Below, one piece after another: positions 25,239-33,926 of a DNA stretch of 58,784 nt; position 1 is the stretch's first letter; every line of letters begins with the position of its first letter. The notes beneath the pieces were generated by a model. The model saw only the letters and a list, made by a program, of their open reading frames with translations, made no database searches and was not told where the DNA came from. Source of the DNA: JBCDBD01 sp039184335 (GTDB lineage: Bacteria > Bacteroidota > Bacteroidia > Flavobacteriales > Flavobacteriaceae); NCBI GenBank assembly GCA_039184335.1, contig JBCDBD010000022.1, positions 1 through 58,784 of the forward strand, written 5' to 3'. The translations under genes and the position numbers were made by a program.

Positions 25239-25682
25239 TTGTATAAGCTTAACGACTCTGTATATCGCTCAGAGCAGCCTAGCAAAAAGGGATTTCAAGA
25301 ACTAGAGGCTATGGGCCTAAAGACCATCATCAACTTTAGGCGTAACAAAAAAGATGATCGAAAAGCACGAAAGACGGATCTTACCTTGGAGCATATGCCC
25401 TTAAAGACAAAAGAATTGACCGAAGCGCAAATTCTATCCGCACTTAAATTGGTCCAGTCTGCTGAAAAGCCTTTGTTACTTCACTGCTGGCATGGCTCAG
25501 ACAGAACGGGAGCCATTTCCGCTGCTTATCGTATCGTTTTTCAGAATTGGGATAAAGAATTGGCAATCAATGAACTACGAAAAGAAGAATTTGGTTATCA
25601 TGAAAATTGGTACCCTAATGTGATGGATCTGTTGCGGAATTTGGATGTAGATGCCTTAAAAAAGGAACTTGATATAAGATAA
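25239..25682 (+). CDS. Dual-specificity/tyrosine-phosphatase-like protein, possibly 5'-truncated
   Basis: 147 residues from a TTG start. The phosphatase P-loop 'HCWHGSDRTG' (His82, Cys83, Arg89) is intact, with an upstream 'YRSEQPSKKGFQELEAMG' as in the plant/fungal-type bacterial DSPs. In the same frame, an ATG at 25143 begins a perfect hydrophobic signal ('MNAITVMALLFFGLIFAK') that ends in a TAA at 25197-25199, only 13 codons before the TTG. The gene may have lost its secretion signal to this nonsense codon, or starts internally. Eight bp before the ferric-binding-protein gene. Confidence 0.75.
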   Translation: MYKLNDSVYRSEQPSKKGFQELEAMGLKTIINFRRNKKDDRKARKTDLTLEHMPLKTKELTEAQILSALKLVQSAEKPLLLHCWHGSDRTGAISAAYRIVFQNWDKELAINELRKEEFGYHENWYPNVMDLLRNLDVDALKKELDIR

Positions 25683-25689
25683 TAAGTAC

Positions 25690-26724
25690 ATGAAAAAAAT
25701 AGCACGTATAATCGCAGCGGTGGCAGTACTATTGTGTTCTTGTAAAAAGAAGGCCAAAGATGAAGCCAAAATACAAGAGGTCAATGTGTATACACATCGT
25801 CATTATCCCCCCGACCAGGAACTTTTTGCACAATTTGAGCAACATACAGGAATAAAGGTAAACGTGGTGAATGCCAGTGCGGACGAACTGATCCAAAAGA
25901 TGCAATTGGAAGGCCCAACTTCCCCTGCCGATGTTTTGATTACCGTTGATGCCGGGAGATTGGTACGCGCCAAGGAGAAAGAGTTGCTGCAATCCATTGA
26001 ATCACCCTTTTTGGACTCTATTATTGCACCCCATTTGAAGGACGAAGAAAAACAATGGTTCGCTTTGACCAAAAGGGCAAGGGTAATCGCCTATGCCAAA
26101 GATCGTATTGACCCAGAACAGTTGTCCACTTATGAAGATTTGGCATCCGATACTTGGAAAGCAAAATTGCTGATCCGTTCTTCCAGCAATATCTACAATC
26201 AATCGCTCATGGCCTCGCTTATTGCCAATTTAGGGGAAGAAAAATCCAAGGAATGGGCCCAAAAAATTGTTGAAAATATGGCTCGGGATCCTAAAGGAAA
26301 CGACAGGGATCAGGTGAAGGCGGTTGTTGCCGGCGAAGGTGATTTGGCAATTGTGAACACCTATTACATAGGACGTATGATCAATTCTGAAGATGCAGTG
26401 GAAGCAAATGCAGGCAAGGGTGTAGGCATCTATTTCCCAAATCAAAATGATAGGGGCACGCATATGAATATCAGCGGTGCCGGGGTCGCTAAATATGCTC
26501 CCAATAGGGAAAATGCCATCAGGTTCATAGAATTTTTGGCCAGTGGAGAAGCGCAACTGGTTTTTGCAGAAGCCAACTACGAATATCCTGTGAACCAAAA
26601 TGTGGACCCTGCCCCACTTTTACAATCGTGGGGGTCTTTTAAAGAAGATCAACTCAACCTTTCCGAATTGGGTACCAACAACAAGGCAGCCGTATTGCTC
26701 TTTGATGACGTCGGATGGCAATAG
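25690..26724 (+). CDS. Ferric iron ABC transporter, substrate-binding lipoprotein (FbpA/FutA-type)
   Basis: 344 residues with lipobox ending at Cys18 ('LLCSC'). It has the extracellular-solute-binding family 1/6 layout: 'VNVYTHRHYPPDQELFAQFE' opening, 'PADVLITVDAGRLVRAKEK', 'VVAGEGDLAIVNTYYIGRM' and 'NISGAGVAKYAPNRENAIRF'. The paired Tyr residues in 'NTYYIGRM' correspond to the iron-ligating Tyr-Tyr of FbpA/FutA proteins. The downstream fused permease and ATPase complete the transporter. Confidence 0.93.
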   Translation: MKKIARIIAAVAVLLCSCKKKAKDEAKIQEVNVYTHRHYPPDQELFAQFEQHTGIKVNVVNASADELIQKMQLEGPTSPADVLITVDAGRLVRAKEKELLQSIESPFLDSIIAPHLKDEEKQWFALTKRARVIAYAKDRIDPEQLSTYEDLASDTWKAKLLIRSSSNIYNQSLMASLIANLGEEKSKEWAQKIVENMARDPKGNDRDQVKAVVAGEGDLAIVNTYYIGRMINSEDAVEANAGKGVGIYFPNQNDRGTHMNISGAGVAKYAPNRENAIRFIEFLASGEAQLVFAEANYEYPVNQNVDPAPLLQSWGSFKEDQLNLSELGTNNKAAVLLFDDVGWQ

Positions 26725-26799
26725 GTATAGGGTAATTGCCCCGTACTTTGTGTAACTCGAATACTGTAATTTTGACGCTAACCGTTTCAAATCATCTTT

Positions 26800-28449
26800 T
26801 TGTTTAAGGTAAAAATCTATTTAAACACATTACTACGGGATACCAATCGCTGGTCTTGGGGTACACTGTTCTTGATTGGCTTTGTTACCCTCCCCCTATT
26901 TGCGCTTTTTATAGGCACCTTGTCTGGGCCCGGCGAAAGCTGGGACCATCTTCTTGATACGGTGCTTGTAGACTATGCGCTCAACTCCTTTTTACTGGTA
27001 TTGGGCACCTCGTTTTTTACCTTACTATTGGGTGTTTCTTCAGCTTGGGTTGTGAGTCGGTATCATTTTCCGTTCAAAAAAATAGTGGAATGGCTATTAA
27101 TTGTGCCCCTAACGCTTCCGTCATATATTACGGCCTATGCTTACGCTGGGTTATTTGATTATGGCGGTCCCTTTTCAACACTTGCAAAAGCACTGGGATT
27201 TGGAACACCAAAAGTGGATATCTTGAACCTACCCGGACTCATTTTTATTCTTTCAGTATCGCTTTATCCTTATGTTTATGTAGCCTCCCGAGCCGTTTTT
27301 CTATACCAGTCAAGCCGCCTTATCGAAGCTTCGAACATTTTAGGGGCCAACAGATTTAAAACACTTTTTTACGTGGTACTGCCTATGGCGCGGCCCGCAA
27401 TTTTCGGAGGGTTGCTTTTGGTCATTATGGAAGTACTGAACGACTATGGTGCTGCTAAATATTATGGGGTCAATACCCTTACCACAGGAGTTTTCAGGGC
27501 CTGGTTTGCCTTGGAGGAATCCGATACCGCCATATTCCTATCCATTATCCTGTTGCTCATGGTACTGGTTTTTGTCTTATTGGAAAGATGGCAACGGGGC
27601 AATCGCAGTTTTCAAATGGCAACAAAAAGTGCCATTCGACTGCCGTCCATCCACCCCTCCAAAACAACAAAATGGATGTTATTTATCGTTGCTTTTGTAC
27701 CTGTGCTTTTAGGGTTTCTCTTACCTACTTTTCAATTGCTACAATGGCTGGGCATCACATGGGAAAAAACAGCTTCTACAAGCTATGGTAGCATTGCCTT
27801 ACAAAGTATAGGTATTGCACTGCTCTCGGCAATACTGACCGTATTGATTGTATTGATGGTCATTTATTTTCCTAAATGGAACCGTTTGAAGGTATTGAAA
27901 AAAAGTACTCGCTTAGCCACGTTGGGCTATGCCATTCCCGGGGCTGTTTTGGCCATTGGCGTGATGTTACCTACCCTACAAATAGACCGTTGGTTACTGC
28001 AATTCAATCAAAATTCCGGAGAAATTGGAGCAGGAACATTATTATTGCTGAATGGTACGATAATCGCTTTGGTGTATGCCTATATCATCCGATTTCTTGC
28101 GGTTGGTTTTAAACCGCTCCAAGGAAGTCAATTAAAACTAGGTGAATCGCTTAGCGAGTCTTCTAGGTTGCTGGGCAAGAACACCCTCAAAACCTTTTTT
28201 AAAATTGATGTTCCGCTATTGAAAACGGGAATTTTCAGTGCTATATTATTGGTCTTTGTTGACATCATGAAAGAATTGCCCTTGACCCTGATTTTAAAAC
28301 CCTATAATATCAATACACTAGCGGTCAAAGCGTATGAATATGCGAGCGATGAATTGATTATGGAATCGGCACTTCCATCGCTTACCATAGTCGCAACAGG
28401 GCTGCTTCCTATTTTATTTTTAAATAAATTGCTATTGAACAATTCCTGA
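26800..28449 (+). CDS. Ferric iron ABC transporter, fused permease (FbpB-type)
   Basis: 549 residues from a TTG start. About twelve membrane helices in two homologous halves, each with an EAA loop that contacts the ATPase: 'EASNILGANRFKTLFYVVLP' near residue 180 and 'ESSRLLGKNTLKTFFKIDVP' near 455. The fused two-domain permease is the norm for FbpB/AfuB transporters. It lies 75 bp after the binding protein and 29 bp before the ATPase gene. It moves Fe(III) from periplasm to cytoplasm. Confidence 0.93.
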   Translation: MFKVKIYLNTLLRDTNRWSWGTLFLIGFVTLPLFALFIGTLSGPGESWDHLLDTVLVDYALNSFLLVLGTSFFTLLLGVSSAWVVSRYHFPFKKIVEWLLIVPLTLPSYITAYAYAGLFDYGGPFSTLAKALGFGTPKVDILNLPGLIFILSVSLYPYVYVASRAVFLYQSSRLIEASNILGANRFKTLFYVVLPMARPAIFGGLLLVIMEVLNDYGAAKYYGVNTLTTGVFRAWFALEESDTAIFLSIILLLMVLVFVLLERWQRGNRSFQMATKSAIRLPSIHPSKTTKWMLFIVAFVPVLLGFLLPTFQLLQWLGITWEKTASTSYGSIALQSIGIALLSAILTVLIVLMVIYFPKWNRLKVLKKSTRLATLGYAIPGAVLAIGVMLPTLQIDRWLLQFNQNSGEIGAGTLLLLNGTIIALVYAYIIRFLAVGFKPLQGSQLKLGESLSESSRLLGKNTLKTFFKIDVPLLKTGIFSAILLVFVDIMKELPLTLILKPYNINTLAVKAYEYASDELIMESALPSLTIVATGLLPILFLNKLLLNNS

Positions 28450-28478
28450 AATCGAAAATACCAAAACCTGAAATCGAA

Positions 28479-29468
28479 TTGAGTGACATTCTCGACATAA
28501 GATCACTGGTAAAATGCTTTAATCCTAAAGAAGGAAATGTAGTTGATCGTATCGATCTAAGTATTGATAAAGGTTCGGTCATATCGCTTTTGGGTGAAAG
28601 TGGTTCCGGCAAAACCACTTTGACGCGGCTCATTGCCGGACTCGAAGTTCCAGATTCAGGTGAGATTCTATTGGATGGGAAAGTGGTCGCCAGTGCATCA
28701 AAATTTATAACGCCCCAACATCGCAAAGTTGGAATGGTATTTCAAGACTATGCGCTTTTTCCGCACATGACCGTTTTTGAAAATGTAGGATACGGAATTC
28801 AAACACGTTCCACAAAGAAAAATCGGGTGCAAGAGGTGTTGGCCCTGGTTGGGTTACAAAACCTTGGCCATCGTTATCCCCATCAACTATCAGGAGGACA
28901 ACAACAACGGATTGCTTTAGCCAGGGCCCTGGCTCCAAAACCAAAGGTGTTGCTGCTCGACGAACCTTTCAGTAATATAGATGCAAGCCTAAAAAGCCGT
29001 TTATTGTCAGAATTATTTCAAATTATTCGCAAGAGCAACGTCACCGCAATCTTTTTGACCCACGATACCCAAGACGCTTTTGCAGTTTCAGATAAGGTGA
29101 TGGTTCTTCAAAGCGGGTGTTTGGTACAAGAGGGAACCGCAAAGGATTTATATGAAAATCCAATTAACTTATACATTGCTGCCCTGTTCGGGCCGATAGT
29201 GCAATTCAATGCAGATGACCTTGCCTGTTTTAATTTTAGTGCAAATGAGCACAATATCTATGCTATTAGGCAGAATCGTTTTCAGGTAAACAATAAAAAG
29301 CTAAGACATACGACGAAGGTCGCTGTTCAAAAAAGCACCTTTTTAGGCAATTGTTTTCTCAATCAGACCACATTGCCCAATAAAAAAGCGATCCGATTTT
29401 TTTCTGATAAAAAGCTTCAGGACGTCGTTCTAATCGGATTTGAAGACGATTCCCTCATGGTTTTTTGA
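28479..29468 (+). CDS. Ferric iron ABC transporter, ATP-binding protein (FbpC-type)
   Basis: 329 residues from a TTG start. Walker A 'GESGSGKTT', Q-loop 'VFQDYALFPHMTVFENVGYG', signature 'LSGGQQQRIALARAL', Walker B 'VLLLDEPFSNID' and the switch His in 'FLTHDTQDAF' are all present. The C-terminal 90 residues form a TOBE-like regulatory tail. It powers the permease encoded just upstream. The following 300 bp have no ORF; the operon probably ends here. Confidence 0.93.
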   Translation: MSDILDIRSLVKCFNPKEGNVVDRIDLSIDKGSVISLLGESGSGKTTLTRLIAGLEVPDSGEILLDGKVVASASKFITPQHRKVGMVFQDYALFPHMTVFENVGYGIQTRSTKKNRVQEVLALVGLQNLGHRYPHQLSGGQQQRIALARALAPKPKVLLLDEPFSNIDASLKSRLLSELFQIIRKSNVTAIFLTHDTQDAFAVSDKVMVLQSGCLVQEGTAKDLYENPINLYIAALFGPIVQFNADDLACFNFSANEHNIYAIRQNRFQVNNKKLRHTTKVAVQKSTFLGNCFLNQTTLPNKKAIRFFSDKKLQDVVLIGFEDDSLMVF

Positions 29469-29769
29469 CCATGGTCAAAAAACACCTCTGGAAAATCAAA
29501 GGAATTATAATTTGGACTTAAATTACCAGCGGTGTAAAAATCAGAAAAAACCTTGGAAAACAGAATCTTGCACAGTGTAAAATTTTATTTTGGAAAACAA
29601 GTTCAAAGATGACCTAACCAAATCAACAGAAATAAAAACACGAACTTTTCAAGGTGTTTCTAAATTTATGTCTTCCTCTATAAACCACAAGACATTAACG
29701 TAGTTCACATGATCATAAACGATAACTATAACCCGTTTGGTTTCAATAGTTGATTAAAAAAAAGGCTAA
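29469..29769. other. 300-bp region between ABC operon and feoB remnant
   Basis: No ORF or RNA gene could be supported. ACCATGGTCAAAAAAC overlaps the end of the ATPase gene as a weak palindrome (TTTTTTGACCATGGTCAAAAAA), a possible terminator. None of the N-terminal FeoB GTPase domain is found, so the 5' half of feoB was lost rather than shifted. Confidence 0.4.
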
Positions 29770-30500
29770 AAATGTACCTATAGGGTAATTGAAAAGACCA
29801 AGAGTTTTGTGCTTGGGGCTGGAAAAATTATTTTGGCCATTCCAATCGTTCTCTGGTTTTTAGGTTCTAACAGATTCACCAAAGAATTCAAAAATGCTGA
29901 GGAAATCGTCACAAAACGTGTAGAAAAGAATGGCCTTAATGATTATAGTAAAAATTACATCAAAAAGAATTTACTGGCCTATGTGGCATCAACTGGGGAA
30001 GAAACGGGCAAAATTCCCAATCCCTTGAATCCCTCCGCGGAGCAAGATTCATTGAGAACCATAAACAACATCCTATTTCAAAATACCAAAGCATAAGAAA
30101 TTGCTAGCCATAAACTAGAGAATTCTTATATAGGTCATGCCAGAAGAGCCATTCAGCCTTTGGTAAAACCTTTATGGTATCGCTGTCTTGACCTCATTTG
30201 CAGCACGGGAAGTATTTGTAGGTACCTTGGCCACCATCTATAGTGTCGGAAGCGATGAAGAGGAAACCATTCAAAATAGGATGGCTGCAGAACTTAATGA
30301 CAAAGGGGAACGAACCCCTTTTCAATCTGACATCTGGTATTTCACCGATGCTTTTTTATGCCTTTGCCATGCAATGTATGAGTACCTTGGCCATTGTAAA
30401 ACGGGAAACCAATTCTTGGAAATGGCCTTTATTACAATTACTTTTTATGAGTATTATTACGTATCATTCTGGCTTTACGGCTTATCAACTATTGGGTTAA
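29770..30500 (+). pseudogene. feoB: feoB remnant (ferrous iron transporter), truncated and frameshifted
   Basis: Only the C-terminal membrane half is recognisable. Frame 1 reads 'TKSFVLGAGKIILAIPIVLW' and 'NAEEIVTKRVEKNGL', passes a TAA at 30094-30096, and continues 'EIASHKLENSYIGHARRAI'. A small deletion near 30170 shifts to 'GIAVLTSFAAREVFVGTLAT' and 'SDEEETIQNRMAAELN'. A second shift near 30310 gives 'SPMLFYAFAMQCMSTLAIVK' to the natural end 'GFTAYQLLG'. The GTPase domain is missing. One nonsense codon, two frameshifts and a 5' truncation make loss of function certain. Another feoB may exist elsewhere. Confidence 0.9.
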
Positions 30501-30514
30501 ATGATACCACAGTT

Positions 30515-30637
30515 TTGGCTTATTTGATTCTGGCAACGGCATTGGCCTACTTGGCCCATCGCTTTATCATGCCCATACCTTTTTGGTTCCCTAAAAAGAA
30601 ATCTTCCAAAAACTGTGGTACCGACTGTGGTTGTTAA
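30515..30637 (+). CDS. FeoB-associated Cys-rich membrane protein
   Basis: About 40 residues: one membrane helix ('LAYLILATALAYLAHRFIM'), then a basic linker and the Cys-rich tail 'KKKSSKNCGTDCGC'. This is the small protein that follows feoB in many Bacteroidota. The start is uncertain: a TTG at 30515 is used here, and no ATG is in frame. The ATG next to the feoB stop (30501) reads in another frame for only nine codons, so this gene may have been damaged too. Confidence 0.5.
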   Translation: MAYLILATALAYLAHRFIMPIPFWFPKKKSSKNCGTDCGC

Positions 30638-30757
30638 AGCCCAGGTACTACAATTGCAACCCATTTCTCATTCCATAACGAAACATTTTTCCTATGGTCT
30701 GTAACCTTTTGTAAATTTCTGACTATATAACTACAAACACCAACTAAAAGGAGACCG

Positions 30758-31288
30758 TTGGAAGAACATACCGATGAAGCACTTATGACCGAAGTGGCCC
30801 AAGGAAATTTAGACTTGCTCCGTATTCTGTTTGAAAGACACCATGTGCATATTTTCAATTTTCTATACCAAATGTCGCACGATCGTATGTTGAGTGAAGA
30901 TTTGACCCAAGAGACCTTTTACAAATTGATGAAATACAGAAGCTCTTACAATAACGGGAAGTTTGTTTCTTGGTTGTTCACCATAGCCCGGAATACATTA
31001 AAGACACATTATACTAGGGAAAAAGAAAAATTTAGGGATTTGGAAGGACTTGAACACCAATTGACCGAAAGTGCAGAAGACAAAAACGAGAATCTCTCAA
31101 AACTTGCCATGGCCATTGAAAAACTGGGGCAATCAGACAAAGAGCTGTTGGTCTTGAATAGACTTCAAGAGATAAAATATCATGAACTGGCTGAAATATT
31201 GAACAGTACCCCCGGTGCCATAAAGACCAAGGTAAGTCGGGCACTAAAAAAGTTGAAGGCCATTTATTTTGAAAATATAGAGTTATGA
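30758..31288 (+). CDS. ECF RNA polymerase sigma factor
   Basis: 176 residues from a TTG start. Region 2 'LMTEVAQGNLDLLRILFERH' and 'DLTQETFYKLMKYRSSYNNG' and region 4 'ELAEILNSTPGAIKTKVSRA' are clear. Its last four bases overlap the ATG of the anti-sigma gene (ATGA), so the pair is translated together. Different lineage from the FecI-type factor at 550. Likely controls this operon with its two secreted DUF4097 proteins. Confidence 0.93.
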   Translation: MEEHTDEALMTEVAQGNLDLLRILFERHHVHIFNFLYQMSHDRMLSEDLTQETFYKLMKYRSSYNNGKFVSWLFTIARNTLKTHYTREKEKFRDLEGLEHQLTESAEDKNENLSKLAMAIEKLGQSDKELLVLNRLQEIKYHELAEILNSTPGAIKTKVSRALKKLKAIYFENIEL

Positions 31289-32076
31289 AAAAAGAACATG
31301 TCATTGACTTGCTTGAAGGTTACCTCGATAACACCTTGATTCAAAAGGAAAAGGAAGATGTAGCCAATCATTTAAAAACCTGTACAACCTGTACCAAAGA
31401 ACTACAAGAGTTACAGGTTTTGATGAATGCTTTTCGCAACGAACCCAAAGCAATACCTTCAAACCGGGTCAGGGTGACTTTTTTTGAACAAATAGAATCT
31501 GAAAAACAACAAGCTACCAAAGCAATATCCTTACATGCAAAGGGAAACAACACCAAATGGCCTCGCTTGTTTCGTATTGCAGCCGGCATTGCTTTGCTCA
31601 TTGGCGCCTACGGATTGGGAAGCTATACACAAGCACTAAAATCGGAACACCAAATTGCGGTTTTAGAAAATGATGCTTTGAAAATAAAACAGACGGCCAT
31701 GCTCTCACTGCTTGAAAACAAGTCGGCCAGCAAGCGCATACAAGGTGTCAACTATGTAGAATCGTTTCCGACTGCTGACAACACCATTATCAAGGCTCTG
31801 GCCGGTCGAATGCTTAACGACGACAATGTCAATGTGCGTTTGACCGCCATGGAGGCACTGTCCCGTTTTTCGCATACTGAAATTGCCAAGCAGGTATTTA
31901 TTGAGGCGTTACAAACCGAAAAAGACCCGAGCATACAGATAGGTATCATTCAGATCTTGGTTCAAATGCAAGAGAAGAATGCCATTGCCCCCATGCAGAA
32001 ATTATTGAAAAGTGAAGATACACAACCCTTTATCAAAGAACAGATCACAATATTATTACCGCAAATTATCATATAA
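31285..32076 (+). CDS. Anti-sigma factor: zinc-finger, membrane helix and HEAT repeats
   Basis: 263 residues. The N-terminal zinc anti-sigma site H29-x3-C33-x2-C36 ('HLKTCTTCTKEL') binds the sigma factor. A membrane helix lies at about 94-112 ('FRIAAGIALLIGAYGLGSY'). The extracytoplasmic part (about 150-263) has HEAT repeats ('NVNVRLTAMEALSRF', 'DPSIQIGIIQILVQMQ'), a protein-binding scaffold on the sensing side, which is less usual than beta-rich sensors. Co-translated with the preceding sigma factor. Confidence 0.9.
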   Translation: MKKEHVIDLLEGYLDNTLIQKEKEDVANHLKTCTTCTKELQELQVLMNAFRNEPKAIPSNRVRVTFFEQIESEKQQATKAISLHAKGNNTKWPRLFRIAAGIALLIGAYGLGSYTQALKSEHQIAVLENDALKIKQTAMLSLLENKSASKRIQGVNYVESFPTADNTIIKALAGRMLNDDNVNVRLTAMEALSRFSHTEIAKQVFIEALQTEKDPSIQIGIIQILVQMQEKNAIAPMQKLLKSEDTQPFIKEQITILLPQIII

Positions 32077-32094
32077 CATCAAAAAACGAATCGT

Positions 32095-32847
32095 ATGAAA
32101 CAGTCACTTGCAATTTTTTTAATGGGCCTCACGACAATGTGTGCCGTTGCCCAAACAGACTACACCAAATCATTGAATGGTATCGAATGGGTGAAAATTA
32201 CCTCAAAAGCAGATATTATCATCAAAACGCACAGTAAAAATGAACTGTTGATAAAAGCAGAAAAAAAGACAGCCATACCTGAAAAAGCCAAGGGGCTCAG
32301 GTTGGTTGGCCAAGGGGGAACCGACAATACCGATGTAGGCTTCAGTGTCGTACAGGATGGCAATAACCTGATTGTCAAAAACCTGAGAAAATCGGAAGAT
32401 GCCATCATCTTTCTTCCAGCATCACAAAACGTGTCTGCCAAAAGTAACTGGCAGGGAGATATTGAAATTTCAGGATTCAACAGCGAGATTGAGGCCGATG
32501 CCCAACTGAACGGTAGCGTGGACATCAAGAATGTCACAGGTCCGGTCACGGCCAATGCCTTAAATGGTTCTATTGAAGTAGTATTTCAAAATGTAAAACA
32601 AGGTTCTCCCATTTCAATTTATACCACCAACGGCGAGCTTGATGTCACCCTGCCCGAAAGCACCCCTGCAAATTTGTCACTGAGCTCTTTAAATGGGGAA
32701 ATCTACACCAATTTTGATCTAAACCGCCCCACTAAAGATGGACTGACTTCATATTCAGGCAAAAACATTAAGAGTAGCATCAACAATGGAGGGGTGACCA
32801 TCAAATTAAAATCCACAAATGGAAACATCTATCTAAGAAAGGAATAA
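32095..32847 (+). CDS. Secreted DUF4097 beta-helix-like protein
   Basis: 250 residues with an N-terminal signal peptide ('MKQSLAIFLMGLTTMCAVAQ', cleaved after Ala-Gln). The remainder is short repeated beta strands ('GSVDIKNVTGPVTANALNGS', 'SSLNGEIYTNFDLN', 'STNGNIYLRK'), the DUF4097 pattern of a right-handed beta-solenoid. Family members are surface or periplasmic proteins of unknown ligand and are usually encoded after an ECF sigma/anti-sigma pair, as here. A close homologue follows 16 bp later. Confidence 0.85.
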   Translation: MKQSLAIFLMGLTTMCAVAQTDYTKSLNGIEWVKITSKADIIIKTHSKNELLIKAEKKTAIPEKAKGLRLVGQGGTDNTDVGFSVVQDGNNLIVKNLRKSEDAIIFLPASQNVSAKSNWQGDIEISGFNSEIEADAQLNGSVDIKNVTGPVTANALNGSIEVVFQNVKQGSPISIYTTNGELDVTLPESTPANLSLSSLNGEIYTNFDLNRPTKDGLTSYSGKNIKSSINNGGVTIKLKSTNGNIYLRKE

Positions 32848-32863
32848 ACAAAAACGAACAGTC

Positions 32864-33574
32864 ATGAAAAATTTAGTGCTTGCTTGCCTTTTGTGTGCCA
32901 TTGCCACAAATGTGAAAGGCCAGAAAACCATTGAAAAAAATATTGATCACAACAACCAATATATTGAGGTAGATGTAAAGTTCGCCTCAACCATTGAAGT
33001 AAAGACCTGGGACAAATCCAATATTTATGTCAAGGCTGACATCTGGACGAAAGATGAAAAATACCAAGACCTATATCAGTTAAATGTAATCCAAAATTCA
33101 AGCCATATAACCATCGTCTCTGATACAGAGGCCATTTTCAATGCCTTTCACGATGCATGGAAAAGAGATGGGCCCAATCAAAAAGGATATGGCTATACCA
33201 CAAAAAGATATGAATTTGATTACGTGGTGTACGTTCCCAAAAACGCCCGTTTCAAAGTAAGCAGCATTAACGGAAGTCTACAATCAGAACTGATTGAAGG
33301 AGAGTTCGAAGCAGCTTTGGTCAATGGCAATATTGACATTAAAAATTATTTGGGCAACCTTGACCTAAATACCATTAACGGTGAAATAGACCTCAAGGTG
33401 GGCAATGCCAATTTTATGGCTGAAACGATCAATGGCGATATTTATGCCGATAAGCAATTACAGGTAAAATCTTATGACCGGCATGTAGGCCAAAAGATTG
33501 AACATCGAATCAATGGCTCTTCGAGCAAACTAAGTCTAAATACCGTAAATGGCAATATGTACCTAAGGTTATAG
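32864..33574 (+). CDS. Secreted DUF4097-like protein, paralogue of the preceding gene
   Basis: 236 residues with a signal peptide ('MKNLVLACLLCAIATNVKGQ'). It shares the solenoid pattern with its neighbour ('SSINGSLQSELIEGEFEAAL', 'DLNTINGEIDLKVGNANF', 'SLNTVNGNMYLRL') and a similar opening 'IEVDVKFASTIEVKTWDKSN'. Last gene of the sigma/anti-sigma operon; a stem with 13-bp arms follows 35 bp downstream. Confidence 0.82.
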   Translation: MKNLVLACLLCAIATNVKGQKTIEKNIDHNNQYIEVDVKFASTIEVKTWDKSNIYVKADIWTKDEKYQDLYQLNVIQNSSHITIVSDTEAIFNAFHDAWKRDGPNQKGYGYTTKRYEFDYVVYVPKNARFKVSSINGSLQSELIEGEFEAALVNGNIDIKNYLGNLDLNTINGEIDLKVGNANFMAETINGDIYADKQLQVKSYDRHVGQKIEHRINGSSSKLSLNTVNGNMYLRL

Positions 33575-33609
33575 CTGATGGCATAAGGCATCCCATTCAT
33601 TACTGAAAA

Positions 33610-33663
33610 AGAAAACACGTATCGGTCAAGCTGTTCGTCAGCAGATATCAATACGTGTTTTCT
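33610..33663 (+). terminator. Long hairpin after the sigma operon
   Basis: AGAAAACACGTAT (33610-33622) and ATACGTGTTTTCT (33651-33663) are perfect 13-bp inverted repeats with a 28-base loop, ending in T-rich sequence. Probably a terminator of the preceding operon. The rest of 33664-33926 has one short open frame without features and nothing else to report. Confidence 0.5.
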
Positions 33664-33926
33664 TCTATAATGCTTTTAGCCCTGTATATGGGCAATGTTA
33701 CAAAAAGTTACCCCCCTTTGTCAATCCTAATTACGGGCAGTAGCGGCATAGCTGGTATCGTTAACGGCTCTGGTAGCATCACATTCTTGGCATGTATGCC
33801 CATAATACAAAAAACGGTGTCAGATGTAGTAAAAAAGAAACCGCGTCTGGGTTAGTTCCAGTGACGTAATTTCAGCAAAGGTGGGCGCAATTACAAACGA
33901 TTCTAAAATACTTGCAAAAATCCTTC

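Noticed and set aside
33655..33855. 66-codon open frame after the DUF4097 operon
   Set aside because: It begins inside the 13-bp hairpin arm and has no recognisable features.
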